64,000 nt of DNA from Umezawaea tangerina (GCF_003002815.1 NZ_PVTF01000001.1:186001-250000); one strand, 5' to 3'. Shown: positions 8,401 to 17,427, counted from the first letter of the stretch. Program-made: numbers and translations. Notes: a model not told the origin generated them from the letters alone.

Positions 8401-9831
8401 TTACTGGCCCTTCCGTCGGCAGTCCGTGCCCGGCGTCTGCGTGGGCGTCGACAGGGGAGTCGCGTCCGGGCTGGAGGTGGTGGTGGGTGGCGGGCTCGGC
8501 TCGGTCGTCGTACCGCCGATCACCGTGGTGGCGGACGGGTTCGTCGTCGTGGTCGTAGCCGGCGGCGTCGTCGAGGTCGTGGCCTTCTGCCCGTCGGCGC
8601 ACGGGGGCAGCACCTGCTCCGTGCGGAGCTTGCGGATGCCCTCCCTGGCTTCCTCCAGGCCGTCCTTCGTGATGCCGTTGCGCACGACCTCGCGGCTCGA
8701 CACCCGGAGGTCGTCGACCGTGATCGGCTCGCACGCGGCCTCGGACCCCGGAGGGCAGGAGCCCTCGGCGACGGTGTGCAGCGGCACCCCCAAGAAGCTG
8801 CCGCTGACCCCGCGGAAGATCGACACCTGGCCCTGGTCCGTGGCCCCGATGTAGTACTGGCGCAACACCCACCACCGCGTGCCGAGGCCCGCGGCGGCGA
8901 GGATGAGCAGCAGGAAGAACACCAGCAGCACGGCCTTGACCTTGCGGCGCCGCTTGGTCTTCGGGTCCGGCGCCGGAGGCGGCGGTTCGGCCCGCGGCGG
9001 GATCGGCCGCGGACCGGTGATGGAGCTCGCCCGCGAGGCGGGGGAGTCCGGTGGCGGCGGATCTGCGCTGCCGTCACCGGCGGCACCGCCGATTATCGGG
9101 GCGTCGTCGCCGAAGTCGATGTCGGCGACGTCCGCGACGATGACCGTCACGTTGTCCGGCCCGCCGCCCTTGAGCGCCAGCTCGATCATCCGGTCGGCGC
9201 AGGCCTGCGGGTCGGGGATGCGGATCGCCTCGTCCAGCGTCTCCAGGCTGACCACACCGGAGAGGCCGTCCGAGCAGAGCAGGTAGCGGTCCCCGGGACG
9301 CGCCTCGCGGACCATGAGGCGGGGTTCCACCTCGTGGCCGGTAAGCGCGCGCAGCAGCAGCGAGCGCTGCGGGTGCGTGGCCGCTTCCTCCTCGGTGATC
9401 CTGCCCTCGTCGATCAGCGACTGGACGAACGTGTCGTCGTGCGTGATCTGCGAGAACGAACCGTTGCGCATCATGTAGGCACGCGAGTCGCCGATGTGGG
9501 CCATGCCCAGCCTGCTCCCCGCGAACAGGACGGCTGTGAGCGTGGTGCCCATGCCGTCCAGGTCGGGGTCGCTCGCGACGAGCTCGGAGATGGCGCCGTT
9601 GCCCGCTATGACCGCTTCGCGCAACTGGCCGAGCAGGTCATCGCTCGGTTCGTCGTCGTCGAGCGGTGCGAGTGCGGCGATGACGACTTTGCTCGCCACC
9701 TCGCCCGCGGCATGGCCACCCATGCCGTCGGCGAGTGCGAGCAGGCGCGGGCCCGCGTACACGGAGTCCTGGTTGTTGTTGCGCACCAGGCCCCGGTCGC
9801 TTCGGGCCGCGTATCGGAGGACGAGGGTCAT
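8401..9831 (-). CDS. pstP: PP2C-family Ser/Thr phosphatase PstP
   Basis: Metal-dependent phosphatase that reverses PknA/PknB phosphorylation. The 476 residues hold an N-terminal PP2C domain (about 1-235) with metal-binding Asp22 (NNQDS), Asp35 (ADGMGGH), the HIGDSRAY and CSDGLSGVV motifs and terminal GGPDNVTVIV. A Pro-rich linker, a basic segment and a TM helix near residue 300 follow, then an extracellular domain and a Thr/Pro-rich tail. Its start overlaps the fhaB stop by 4 bp and it ends 4 bp before rodA, so the genes are probably co-translated. Confidence 0.96.
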   Translation of the reverse strand: MTLVLRYAARSDRGLVRNNNQDSVYAGPRLLALADGMGGHAAGEVASKVVIAALAPLDDDEPSDDLLGQLREAVIAGNGAISELVASDPDLDGMGTTLTAVLFAGSRLGMAHIGDSRAYMMRNGSFSQITHDDTFVQSLIDEGRITEEEAATHPQRSLLLRALTGHEVEPRLMVREARPGDRYLLCSDGLSGVVSLETLDEAIRIPDPQACADRMIELALKGGGPDNVTVIVADVADIDFGDDAPIIGGAAGDGSADPPPPDSPASRASSITGPRPIPPRAEPPPPAPDPKTKRRRKVKAVLLVFFLLLILAAAGLGTRWWVLRQYYIGATDQGQVSIFRGVSGSFLGVPLHTVAEGSCPPGSEAACEPITVDDLRVSSREVVRNGITKDGLEEAREGIRKLRTEQVLPPCADGQKATTSTTPPATTTTTNPSATTVIGGTTTEPSPPPTTTSSPDATPLSTPTQTPGTDCRRKGQ

Positions 9832-10289
9832 GATCGCAGCTCGATCACCGTTTTGCCGATTCGGATCGGAGAGCCGAGCGGGACCCGGAGGGGTGCCGTG
9901 ACCTTCGCCCGGTCTAGGTATGTGCCGTTCGTGGAACCTAGGTCTTCCACGTACCAGTCAGTGCCGCGCAGCGAGATGCGCGCGTGCCGGGTCGACGCGA
10001 AGTCGTCGTCCAGCACGAGCGTGGAGTCGTCTGCGCGGCCGATCAGGATCGGCCTGCCGTCAAGGGAGATCCGGGTACCCGTCAGCGCCCCGTGAGTGAC
10101 CACGAGTTGCCGGGGGGCCTTGTTCCCCTTGGCGGCCTTGTCCGCGTTTCTTCGGAAGCCGGGGACTGAAACCCGCAACCCCGAGGCAGCGTAGAGATCG
10201 GAGCGGACCACCCGAAGTGCGGCCAGCACGAACAACCACAGCAGGACGAGGAAACCTGCTCTGGTCAGCTGCATCACCAGCTCTGGCAC
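9828..10289 (-). CDS. fhaB: Membrane-anchored FHA-domain protein FhaB/FipA
   Basis: Phosphothreonine reader for kinase-operon targets; in mycobacteria the orthologue links phosphorylated FtsZ to the divisome. The 153 residues have one N-terminal TM helix (about 9-28) and a C-terminal FHA domain (about 75-150) with the core motifs ILIGRADDS, ASTRHARI and LGSTNGTYLD. It starts with GTG at 10289, 51 bp after fhaA, and overlaps pstP as ATGA. Confidence 0.93.
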   Translation of the reverse strand: MPELVMQLTRAGFLVLLWLFVLAALRVVRSDLYAASGLRVSVPGFRRNADKAAKGNKAPRQLVVTHGALTGTRISLDGRPILIGRADDSTLVLDDDFASTRHARISLRGTDWYVEDLGSTNGTYLDRAKVTAPLRVPLGSPIRIGKTVIELRS

Positions 10290-10340
10290 CGGTTGTAACC
10301 GCTCCTGCCTTGAGTGCTGTCACCGACGCCCGTATCGACC

Positions 10341-11534
10341 TCAGCCTTGCGTGCGGAACACCAGTGAGGAGTGGCCGATGCGGACGACATCGCCTTCCGC
10401 GAGCTGCCAAGTCTGCACTGGAGTGCCGTTCACCGTGGTGCCGTTGGTCGAACCGAGATCCGCGAGCATTGCACTCTGCCCGTCCCACGTGATCTCCAGG
10501 TGCCTCCTGGAGACCCCGGTGTCCGGCAGGCGGAAGTCCGCCTCCTGTCCGCGGCCGACCACATTTCCCCCCTGCTTCAGGGGATACGTGCGGTTCGAAC
10601 CGTCGTCGAGGTGCAGCGTCGCGTTCAGCGTGCGCGGTCCGGACTGCACGGCGGGCGGAGCGTAACCGGCCGCGGGGTCCTGGTAGCCGCCCTGGCCGTA
10701 GCCGCCCTGGCCGTAGCCCTGGTCGTAGGAGGGCTGCTGGCCGTAGCCCTGGTCGTAACCGGGTGCCGCGGGCTGCTGCCCGTAGCCCTGGTCGTAGCCC
10801 TGGGCGGGCTGCTGCCCGTAGCCCTGGTCGTAACCGGGCTGCTGGCCGTAGCCCTGGTCGTAGCCGGGCGCGGCGGGCTGCTGCCCGTAGCCCTGGTCGT
10901 AGCCCTGGGCGGGCTGCTGGCCGTAACCCTGGTCGTAGCCCTGCTGGCCGTAGCCCTGGTCGTAACCCGGCTGCTGCGGCGCCTGGCCGTAGCCCTGGTC
11001 GTAACCGGGCTGCTGTGGCGGTTGGCCGTAACCGCCCTGCCCATAGGGGTCGTGGCCGGGCTGGCCCTGTCCTTGTCCGTAGCCGGGAGGCTGGCTCATG
11101 GATCGGTCTCCTGCGGTGCGAGGTGGTGCTGACCGTCGGCTGGCAACTTTCACATCGGGGTCGACGGACGAGCTGGTTCGGAACTGTCCGGTGTGCAGCG
11201 CGTCGGAGCGCTCCAGGGAGACTACGACGTCACCATAGGTATCCCACCCAAACTCGGCCAGGTGCTCTCCGAGGGAGTCCCCGAGGAGTTGCGTGATGCG
11301 TAGTTCATCCTGCCCGTCACCGGCAAGCCGATCGTGGTCCTGCGGGCCGAGCAGGACCACGTAGTGGTTGGGCGCGAGGAGTCTGCCACCCGCGAGCTCG
11401 CGGATGTTGCTCTCGGCTTCACGCTGAAGTGCCTGCGCGACTTCCTGCGGGACGACGCTGCCGCCGAACACGCGCGCAAAGGTATTTCCGACCATGCCTT
11501 CGAGACGGCGCTCGAAGCGCTGTACGAGGCCCAC
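10341..11534 (-). CDS. fhaA: FHA-domain protein FhaA with DUF3662 N-terminus and YDQGYGQ repeats
   Basis: Cytoplasmic phosphothreonine-binding regulator of peptidoglycan precursor export and polar growth; in mycobacteria it binds the phosphorylated pseudokinase domain of MviN. The 397 residues show DUF3662 (about 1-120), a Gly/Tyr/Gln-rich middle with nine copies of YDQGYGQ (about 165-280), and a C-terminal FHA domain (about 305-395) with [19 protein letters not shown] and [14 protein letters not shown] start at 11534 with an upstream GGAAGG. It is first in the operon, so the promoter probably lies between it and the tRNA-Leu gene. Confidence 0.94.
   Translation of the reverse strand: MGLVQRFERRLEGMVGNTFARVFGGSVVPQEVAQALQREAESNIRELAGGRLLAPNHYVVLLGPQDHDRLAGDGQDELRITQLLGDSLGEHLAEFGWDTYGDVVVSLERSDALHTGQFRTSSSVDPDVKVASRRSAPPRTAGDRSMSQPPGYGQGQGQPGHDPYGQGGYGQPPQQPGYDQGYGQAPQQPGYDQGYGQQGYDQGYGQQPAQGYDQGYGQQPAAPGYDQGYGQQPGYDQGYGQQPAQGYDQGYGQQPAAPGYDQGYGQQPSYDQGYGQGGYGQGGYQDPAAGYAPPAVQSGPRTLNATLHLDDGSNRTYPLKQGGNVVGRGQEADFRLPDTGVSRRHLEITWDGQSAMLADLGSTNGTTVNGTPVQTWQLAEGDVVRIGHSSLVFRTQG
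10680..11040. repeat. Tandem coding repeats encoding (G/S)YDQGYGQ in fhaA
   Basis: Nine near-identical units of roughly 27-39 bp, differing mainly in whether QP, PAQ or PAAP spacers are inserted. They encode the low-complexity linker between DUF3662 and FHA. Units this similar at DNA level are prone to copy-number change. Confidence 0.85.
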
Positions 11535-11651
11535 GGCAACACCTTCCGACTCGGTTGACTCCGACCCTGATCGTATCCGGGCTGACGTGGTGGGACACGG
11601 GCCAATTGGTAACCCGTCCAGAGGGCGTGCTAGTGTTCACCACGTCGCTCC

Positions 11652-11734
11652 GGGCGAGTGGCGGAATGGCAGACGCGCACGGTTCAGGTCCGTGTGTCCG
11701 AAAGGACGTGGGGGTTCAACTCCCCCCTCGCCCA
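11652..11734 (+). tRNA. tRNA-Leu (anticodon CAG)
   Basis: 83-nt class II tRNA. Acceptor GGGCGAG pairs with CTCGCCC, the anticodon arm is CACGG-TTCAGGT-CCGTG with anticodon CAG (reads CUG), there is a long variable arm, and the T arm is GGGGG-TTCAACT-CCCCC. Discriminator A; CCA is not encoded. Head-to-head with the fhaA operon. Confidence 0.96.
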
Positions 11735-11747
11735 CCGAAAGTCCTGG

Positions 11748-11784
11748 AAGGCCCTTGACCGCAGAGTACGCGGTCAGGGGCCTT
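11748..11784 (+). terminator. Terminator of tRNA-Leu
   Basis: 15-bp stem with one G-T pair (AAGGCCCTTGACCGC with its complement) and 7-base loop, 14 bases after the tRNA, followed by TCGG. Confidence 0.8.
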
Positions 11785-11796
11785 TCGGCATTACAT

Positions 11797-11841
11797 CGGG
11801 GGTCGAACCCCCGAACCCCCAGCTGGGGGCGAGGCCCCCAG
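11797..11841. repeat. GC-rich double-hairpin intergenic element
   Basis: Two adjacent hairpins, CGGGGGT-CGA-ACCCCCG (11797-11813) and CTGGGGGC-GAG-GCCCCCAG (11823... to 11841), followed by ACCCCC. A similar cluster lies beside the other tRNA gene at 58181-58226. Looks like an interspersed extragenic repeat; function unknown. The rest of 11842-12056 shows no gene. Confidence 0.55.
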
Positions 11842-12056
11842 ACCCCCAGGTGGTCGCGGTGATCGTCCGGCCCGCCATCGCCGGAGCCGGAGGAGGCGTT
11901 GATCCCTTTGGCCCCTTTTGGCCGGCATTGGTCCGGGAGTGGACGGGGGTTCGGGACGTCGCAGGACCCCTCCGACGAACCTTGATCGTTTAACCTTCCC
12001 TTGATTCAGTTGTGGCATGGGTGATCTCAGTCACCCGGTCGAGTGATGGAGGGCAT

Positions 12057-12986
12057 ATGCGGGCCATCGCGGTGCACGAGTTCGGCGGGCAGCCGGTCCT
12101 CGTGGACGTCCCCAAGCCCGTGCCGGGTCCGGGAGGTGTACTCGTCCGGCTCGCGGCCGCTGGGGTGAACCCGTTCGACCGGAAGGTCGCCGACGGGATG
12201 ATGGACGGCTCCATGCGGCACGTGTTCCCGCTGGTTCTCGGCATCGACGGCGCGGGCGTGGTCGAGGAGGTCGGCGAGGGCGTGACCCGGTTCGCGCCGG
12301 GCGACGAGGTGTTCGGCACCTTCTTCCAGGAGCCCGCGGGCATCGGCACCTACGCCGAGTACGCCACCGTGCCCGAGACGAACCCGCTGGCGCTCCTGCC
12401 CGCCGGGTTCGACCCGGTGGTCGCCGCCGCGCTCCCCACCGCCGGGCTCACCGCCGTGCAGCTGGTGGAGGCGCTGGAGCCCCGTGCGGGCATCACCCTG
12501 CTGCTCGTGGGGGCCACCGGCGGCGTCGGCCAGCTCGTCGTGCAGCTCGCCGCCGCCGCCGGGGCCCAGGTCGTCGCCACCGGGCGTCCGGGCGACGCCG
12601 AGATGCTGCTGTCGCTGGGCGCCGCGGAGGTCGTCGACCACACCGCGGGACCGCTCACCAGCCGGGTGCACGGCGTCGACGCGGTCATCGACCTGGTGGG
12701 CGACGGGCCGGGGTTCGCCGCCAACCTGCCCGCCGTCCGGCTCGGCGGCCAGGCGCTCACCACCACGTTCGCCGCCGACCCCGCCGTGCTGACCTCCCGA
12801 GGGCTGCGCGGCGGGAACTTCGAGGTGCGCGGAACGGCGGAGGCGCTGAGCCGGTTGGCGGAGTCCGTGTCGGACGGTCGGCTGAACGTGCCCGTAGAGC
12901 ACCGTTTGCCGCTCGCCGAGGCGGCCGCCGAACTGGTCCGACCGAGGTCAACCGGTGCGCGCGGCAAGACCGTCCTGGTCGTCTGA
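12057..12986 (+). CDS. Zinc-free MDR oxidoreductase, NADPH:quinone reductase-like
   Basis: Predicted NADPH-dependent reductase of the medium-chain dehydrogenase superfamily, cytoplasmic. In 309 residues the GroES-like half (IAVHEFGGQPVLVDVPKP; GIDGAGVVEEVGEG) precedes a Rossmann half with LLVGATGGVGQLVVQLAAAAG as the nucleotide loop. It lacks the Cys cluster of zinc alcohol dehydrogenases, which fits quinone or enone reductases. The ATG at 12057 was chosen over an upstream in-frame ATG (12012) because GGAGG lies 5 bases before it and the family starts at this point. Substrate unknown. Confidence 0.88.
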   Translation: MRAIAVHEFGGQPVLVDVPKPVPGPGGVLVRLAAAGVNPFDRKVADGMMDGSMRHVFPLVLGIDGAGVVEEVGEGVTRFAPGDEVFGTFFQEPAGIGTYAEYATVPETNPLALLPAGFDPVVAAALPTAGLTAVQLVEALEPRAGITLLLVGATGGVGQLVVQLAAAAGAQVVATGRPGDAEMLLSLGAAEVVDHTAGPLTSRVHGVDAVIDLVGDGPGFAANLPAVRLGGQALTTTFAADPAVLTSRGLRGGNFEVRGTAEALSRLAESVSDGRLNVPVEHRLPLAEAAAELVRPRSTGARGKTVLVV

Positions 12987-13289
12987 GCGGCCGTTCTCGG
13001 GTCGTCCGGTCGATTTGGCGCGCTGAACGGTCGACAAGCGGTCCGGCGGTCGAACGGCCGCCGGTCGTCGAGCGGGTCGCCGGAGGCGATCCACGCCTAC
13101 TGTCAGCAGTGGATTCGAGCCAACCGACGGCACCGGTGTCACCCGGACGGCAGCATGGTCGGGCCGAACTCCCCAAGACCGCTATCTACCGGTCACCGAC
13201 CGCTCAGCGCCGTCGATCGCAGGGCCCTCGTCGACCTGGAGGCACGGCCCAGTCCTCCTGGTACCCATTATCCAGAGCACGAGTCGAAA

Positions 13290-13310
13290 CACGGCGGATC
13301 TCCCGCCGTG
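13290..13310. promoter_or_regulatory. Inverted repeat upstream of 13332 gene
   Basis: CACGGCGG-ATCTC-CCGCCGTG, a perfect 8-bp inverted repeat ending 21 bp before the GTG start at 13332. Candidate operator or 5' hairpin. A -10-like TACTGT lies at 13098-13103. The rest of 12987-13289 shows no convincing gene. Confidence 0.35.
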
Positions 13311-13331
13311 ATTCCCGAGGGAGGCCCTGGC

Positions 13332-13949
13332 GTGAGCAGCACACCAGCACGGATCGCGGTACCCGGTGACACACGGGCGCTGTCGGCCACTGCTGTTCCG
13401 GTTCCCGAGCTCCCCGGCACCGCCGAGGAGCTCGCCACGGCCGCGGCCGCGCGCCTCGGCTGGAACGGGGTCGTCCTCCCGGAGATGGTCCTCATGGGCC
13501 GCAAGGTCGTCGTCGTCGCCGAGCTGATGGCCGACGCCCACGCCGAGCGCGTCTGCGTCGGAGCGGGCCCGGAAGCGGACCGCACCACCGTGTCCACGTG
13601 GGTGTGGCCCGAGATGGAAGGCCGCGTCCCGCCGTCGGCCGTCAAGATCGTCGGTGTCCTCGCCGTGGCCCGCCACTGGCGCACCGCCCTCGCCTCCGCC
13701 GTCCCGTTCGCCCGCTACGGCAACGCCGCGGTCGTCCTCCCCACGTCGGTCGCCTTCACCCACGACTACCTGTCCAACTGCCTGCCGCGGGTCCGCCGCT
13801 ACGGCGTCTCCGTCCTGATGGCCGACGCCGAGTCCGCCGTGACCGTGGACGTGACGGGTCGCAACGAGTACGTGCCGGTCGAGGACACCGCGACCACGCG
13901 CTGGGTGAACGAGCTGGTCTACGAGCAGGTGCTGGCCACCGCTTCCTGA
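13332..13949 (+). CDS. Conserved-looking hypothetical protein
   Basis: I do not recognise this 205-residue protein. It has no signal peptide or TM helix. The middle looks like an alternating alpha/beta soluble domain (VVVVAELMADAHAERVCVG, VKIVGVLAVARHWRTALAS, SVLMADAESAVTVDV). The GTG at 13332, preceded by GGGAGG, is preferred; an in-frame ATG at 13155 would add a low-complexity stretch unlike the rest. The next gene starts 14 bp downstream behind its own leaderless promoter. Confidence 0.7.
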   Translation: MSSTPARIAVPGDTRALSATAVPVPELPGTAEELATAAAARLGWNGVVLPEMVLMGRKVVVVAELMADAHAERVCVGAGPEADRTTVSTWVWPEMEGRVPPSAVKIVGVLAVARHWRTALASAVPFARYGNAAVVLPTSVAFTHDYLSNCLPRVRRYGVSVLMADAESAVTVDVTGRNEYVPVEDTATTRWVNELVYEQVLATAS

Positions 13950-13951
13950 CA

Positions 13952-13957
13952 TACCGT
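13952..13957 (+). promoter_or_regulatory. -10 hexamer (TACCGT) of a leaderless promoter for 13964 gene
   Basis: TACCGT, then six bases, then ATG at 13964. There is no ribosome binding site. The hexamer lies right after the stop of the preceding gene. Confidence 0.55.
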
Positions 13958-13963
13958 CGTGGC

Positions 13964-14593
13964 ATGCGAATCGTGATTGCCGGCGGCCACGGGAAGATCG
14001 CGTTGGAGTTGGAGCGGCTGATCGCCGCCAGAGGGGACTCGGCCACCGCGCTGGTGCGCAACCCCGACCACTTCACCGATGTGTGGACAGCCGGTGCGGT
14101 ACCTGTTCATTGTGATCTGGAGACGGCGGACGTCGCTGCCGTGGCCGAATACCTGACCGGCGCGCAAGCCGCGGTGTTCGCCGCAGGCGCGGGAGCCGGG
14201 AGTGGACCGGAACGCAAGGAGACCGTCGACAAGGCAGCGGCCGCGTTGTTCGCGGCGGCCGCGCAGCGGGCGGGTGTGCGGCGGTTCGTGCAGATCAGCT
14301 CGATGGGCATCGACAAGGCCGACGACCCGTCGGTGACGCCGGAGTTCGCCGTGTACCTGAAGGCGAAGGGCGCCGCCGAGGAGGACCTGCGGGCGCGGGA
14401 TCTCGACTGGACGATCCTGCGCCCCGGAGCGCTCACGGACGAACCCGCCAAGGGGACCGTGGCGCTGGGGGAGAAGGTGGACCGGGGGTCCATCCCGCGA
14501 GCGGACGTCGCCGCCGTGATCCTGGCTTTGATCGACCGGCCGGAGACCGTCCGCCAGACCCTCGAAGTGGTCAGCGGCGCGGACCCGATCTAG
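13964..14593 (+). CDS. NAD(P)-binding atypical SDR / NmrA-like protein
   Basis: 209-residue Rossmann protein of the NAD(P)H-binding atypical short-chain dehydrogenase group (YwnB/NmrA-like). It has an N-terminal VIAGGHGKIALELERLI dinucleotide motif, FVQISSMGID at the centre and the DWTILRPGALTDEP signature typical of this group. The usual active-site Tyr-x-x-x-Lys occurs as YLKAK. Probably a redox-sensing or small reductase protein; substrate unknown. Confidence 0.85.
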   Translation: MRIVIAGGHGKIALELERLIAARGDSATALVRNPDHFTDVWTAGAVPVHCDLETADVAAVAEYLTGAQAAVFAAGAGAGSGPERKETVDKAAAALFAAAAQRAGVRRFVQISSMGIDKADDPSVTPEFAVYLKAKGAAEEDLRARDLDWTILRPGALTDEPAKGTVALGEKVDRGSIPRADVAAVILALIDRPETVRQTLEVVSGADPI

Positions 14594-14618
14594 CCGGCGG
14601 GCAACTTCTCGCCAACCC

Positions 14619-14673
14619 TGTGGACCCGAGTTGTCCACAGGTATGGCGAAGTTGTCCACAGGTCAAATCCACA
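14619..14673. promoter_or_regulatory. Cluster of DnaA-box-like 9-mers
   Basis: Two exact copies of the actinobacterial DnaA box TTGTCCACA (14631-14639 and 14652-14660), one weaker copy (AAATCCACA, 14665-14673) and an inverted partial copy (TGTGGACCC, 14619-14627). They lie in the gene-free stretch 14594-14778 between convergent genes. Nearly the same arrangement recurs at 62051-62091. Confidence 0.6.
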
Positions 14674-14778
14674 GCCGCGGAGGGCACCTCTACACCTAGT
14701 GGGTCACCCCTCGACCGACCACAAGGGACGAGTCCGAGATGTGACCGTCGGTACCGTTCTTGCCCTGGTCAGAGGTGG

Positions 14779-15975
14779 TCAGCCGAAGTTCTGGCCCTCA
14801 CCCCGGTAGGTGGGCACGGTGCGCTCCACGTCGTTGCCGACGAGCAGGTGGACGTGGTCGAAACGCTCCGCCAGCTCACCCGCTTTGGCGTGACGCATCC
14901 ACACCCTGTCCCCCAGCCGGAGGCTGTCGGCGGCTTTGCCCACAACCGGCGTCTGGACCTCGCCCGCGCCCTCCATCGGCAGGGTGGTGAGGCCCTCCGG
15001 GAGGTACGGGCTCGGCTGCCGGTCGGGGGTGGCGGTGCCCGAGGCGATGTAGCCGCCGACGAACAGGGTCGCGGTGTTGCGCGCCGGGCGGCGGACCACC
15101 GGCAGGGCGAAGAGGACCGCCGGTTCCGGGTGGAAGCTGCGGTAGGCGTCGAACAGCGTCGGACCCGCGAGGCCGGAGCCCGCGGCGAGCTCGGTGACGC
15201 TCGGGTCGGAGCCGGTGACTTCAAGGCTGCCGGTGCCGCCGCCGTTGACGAACTCCAGCGGCACGGCCTGGCGGATGGCGGCGACCGCGGCGCTGCGGCG
15301 TTCGATCAGCTCGGCCGCGGAGCGCTTCTGCATCCAGTGGACGATCGCGCCGCGCAGCGGCTGGCCGGGCGGGTTGTCGCCGAGCCCCGCGATCTGGCCC
15401 TCGTACGCCATCACGCCGACGAGCGTGAATCCCGCGCGGTCGCTGATCCGCCGGGCCAGCAGGCCCGCGTCGCGCGCGCTGTGGACCGGTGACCTGCGGG
15501 TGCCGACGTGCAGGCCGGGGATCGGGCGCCAGGAGACGTCGAGCTCCAAGCAGACCCGGATGGTCGGGTGGTGGGCGCCGAGGGCGGCGTCGACCAGGTC
15601 CAGGTGGTCGAGCGAGTCGATCATCAGCGTCACCCGGCCGAGGGCGACCTCGTCCGCGGCGAGCCTGCGCAGGGCGCCGTGGTCGACCGTGGGGTAGGCG
15701 ACCAGCAGGTCCTCGCTGGTGTTGTGGTCGGACAGCCACAGCGCCTCGGGCAGCGAGTAGCACATGATGCCCTCGTAGCCGGGCTTGTCCAGCACCCGTC
15801 GCAGCAGGTCGCGGACCCGGACCGACTTGCTGGCGACCCGGATCGGCCGACCACCGGCACGGCGGACGAGGTCCGTCGCGTTGTGGTCGAACGCGTCCAG
15901 GTCGACGATCGCGAACGGAGGATCGAAGTCCTTCGTCGCCGTGTCCAGGCGGGTTCGGCGCTGCATGGGCTTCAC
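14779..15975 (-). CDS. PLP-dependent amino-acid aldolase/deaminase (alanine-racemase fold, type III)
   Basis: 398-residue protein of the D-threonine aldolase / D-serine dehydratase-like group. The N-terminal alanine-racemase barrel opens with PFAIVDLDAFDHNATDLV, and the Schiff-base lysine is expected in IRVASKSVRV. Later motifs are LMIDSLDHLDLV, VCLELDVSWRP and FVNGGGTGSLE; a C-terminal metal/PLP-closing domain includes GDRVWMRHAKAGELAERFDHV. It is divergent from the sugar-lactone oxidase at 16055 with a 79-bp shared control region. The same pair is known in other actinobacteria, including mycobacteria. Physiological substrate unknown. Confidence 0.87.
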   Translation of the reverse strand: MKPMQRRTRLDTATKDFDPPFAIVDLDAFDHNATDLVRRAGGRPIRVASKSVRVRDLLRRVLDKPGYEGIMCYSLPEALWLSDHNTSEDLLVAYPTVDHGALRRLAADEVALGRVTLMIDSLDHLDLVDAALGAHHPTIRVCLELDVSWRPIPGLHVGTRRSPVHSARDAGLLARRISDRAGFTLVGVMAYEGQIAGLGDNPPGQPLRGAIVHWMQKRSAAELIERRSAAVAAIRQAVPLEFVNGGGTGSLEVTGSDPSVTELAAGSGLAGPTLFDAYRSFHPEPAVLFALPVVRRPARNTATLFVGGYIASGTATPDRQPSPYLPEGLTTLPMEGAGEVQTPVVGKAADSLRLGDRVWMRHAKAGELAERFDHVHLLVGNDVERTVPTYRGEGQNFG

Positions 15976-16054
15976 CGTACGGCCTCAAGCCTTGAAATGT
16001 GAATAGCTTTCACCTACGGTTCGTATTCTTCGTCACAGTCCGAGGAGGCTTCGC

Positions 16055-17359
16055 ATGAAGGCCCAGTGGACCAACTGGGCGGGCACGGCGTCCGCCTCCC
16101 CGCTCCGGGTCGAACACCCGGCGAGCACCGATGCGATCGCGCACGCGATCACGTCCGCGCGGACGGACGGTCGGACGGTGCGGCCGCGCGGCAGCGGGCA
16201 CTCGTTCTCGGAGATCGCGGTGGCACCGGGGGTGGCACTGGACCTCGACGCCTGGACCGGGATCATCTCAGCCGACACCGAGTCCGGCCTGGTCAAAGTC
16301 CGATCGGGTACACCTCTGCACCAGCTCAACGCGAGCCTCGACCGCCTCGGACTGGCGATGGCGAACCTCGGCGACATCGACGCGCAGACCATCTCCGGCG
16401 CCGTCTCGACCGGGACCCACGGCACCGGCGCCAAGCTCGGCGGCCTGTCCACGCAGGTGGAGTCCCTGGAGCTCGTCCTCGCCGACGGCTCGGTGACCTC
16501 CTGCTCGGCCACCGACAACCCCGACCTCTTCAACGCCGCCCGCCTCGGCCTCGGCGCGCTCGGCGTGATCAGCACGATCACCCTCCGGTGCGTTCCGTCG
16601 TTCGTGCTGCACGCCCGCGAGACCACCGGCCACCTCGACGGCATCCTGGAGGAGTTCGACGACCTGACCGCCGTCGAGGACCACGTCGAGTTCCACTGGT
16701 TCCTGCACGGCGACGGCGTGCTGGTCAAGCGCAACAACCGGGTCCCCGCCGGCACCGCGGCCGAGCCGCTGTCCAGGCTGCGGCGGTTCTACGAGTACGA
16801 GGTCATGGAGAACACCGTCTTCGGCATGGTCGCCCGCCTGGCCCGCGGCATCCCGAAGACCGCCCGCCCGTTGAACAAGCTGTGCGCCGCCGCGCTGTCC
16901 GAACGCGTCTACAGCGACCAGTCGCACCGCGTCTTCGTCTCACCGCGCCGAGTCCGCTTCGTCGAGTCCGAGTACGCCGTCCCGCGCGAGGCGCTGCACG
17001 AGGTGATCCGCGAGCTGCGGGCCGCGGTGAAGAAGCTCGACCACGGCGTCATCGTCCCGGTCGAGGTCCGCACCGCCCAGGGCGACGACATCTGGCTGTC
17101 CACGGCCTCCGGTCGCGACTCCGCCTACATCGCCGTGCACCAGTTCCTCGGCATGCCCTACCGCGAGTACTTCGACGCCTTCGAACGCATCGCGGGCTCG
17201 GTCGGCGGCCGCCCGCACTGGGGCAAGATGCACACGCTCGGCGCCGACACCCTCCGCGAGCGCTACCCGCGCTTCGACGACTTCCGCCGCGTCCGCGACC
17301 AGGTCGACCCCGAGCACGTCTTCACCAACCCGTACCTGGACCGCGTCCTGGGCGCCTGA
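16055..17359 (+). CDS. FAD-linked sugar-1,4-lactone oxidase/dehydrogenase (L-gulono / D-arabinono lactone type)
   Basis: 434-residue VAO-family flavoenzyme with an N-terminal FAD-binding PCMH domain (RPRGSGHSFSEIAVAPGVAL; SGAVSTGTHGTGAKLG) and a C-terminal ALO domain ending GGRPHWGKMHTL and RYPRFDDFRRVRDQVDP, both family signatures. The position equivalent to the covalent FAD histidine reads GSGHS, so the flavin may be bound covalently. Predicted to oxidise an aldono-1,4-lactone to an ascorbate-like product. GAGGAGG lies just before the ATG. Divergent from the PLP enzyme, a recurring actinobacterial pair. Confidence 0.9.
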   Translation: MKAQWTNWAGTASASPLRVEHPASTDAIAHAITSARTDGRTVRPRGSGHSFSEIAVAPGVALDLDAWTGIISADTESGLVKVRSGTPLHQLNASLDRLGLAMANLGDIDAQTISGAVSTGTHGTGAKLGGLSTQVESLELVLADGSVTSCSATDNPDLFNAARLGLGALGVISTITLRCVPSFVLHARETTGHLDGILEEFDDLTAVEDHVEFHWFLHGDGVLVKRNNRVPAGTAAEPLSRLRRFYEYEVMENTVFGMVARLARGIPKTARPLNKLCAAALSERVYSDQSHRVFVSPRRVRFVESEYAVPREALHEVIRELRAAVKKLDHGVIVPVEVRTAQGDDIWLSTASGRDSAYIAVHQFLGMPYREYFDAFERIAGSVGGRPHWGKMHTLGADTLRERYPRFDDFRRVRDQVDPEHVFTNPYLDRVLGA

Positions 17360-17387
17360 CCTCGGCGTCCCAGAGCTCCACCCGTGG

Positions 17388-17420
17388 CGGCACCGGCCGG
17401 TGGGGAGCCGACCGGTGCCG
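17388..17420. terminator. Bidirectional terminator between convergent genes
   Basis: CGGCACCGG pairs with CCGGTGCCG around a GC-rich loop, between the lactone oxidase (+) and the TetR gene (-). Confidence 0.55.
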
Positions 17421-17427
17421 CGCCGGG

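Noticed and set aside
10680-11040. Possible CRISPR array (regular repeats)
   Set aside because: The repeats are in-frame coding units of fhaA without unique spacers. No cas genes are present.
13109-13369. 86-codon frame starting 5 bases after TACTGT
   Set aside because: Arg/Ser/Pro-rich translation, overlaps the start of the 13332 gene, and no family resemblance. The hexamer may instead serve the downstream gene.
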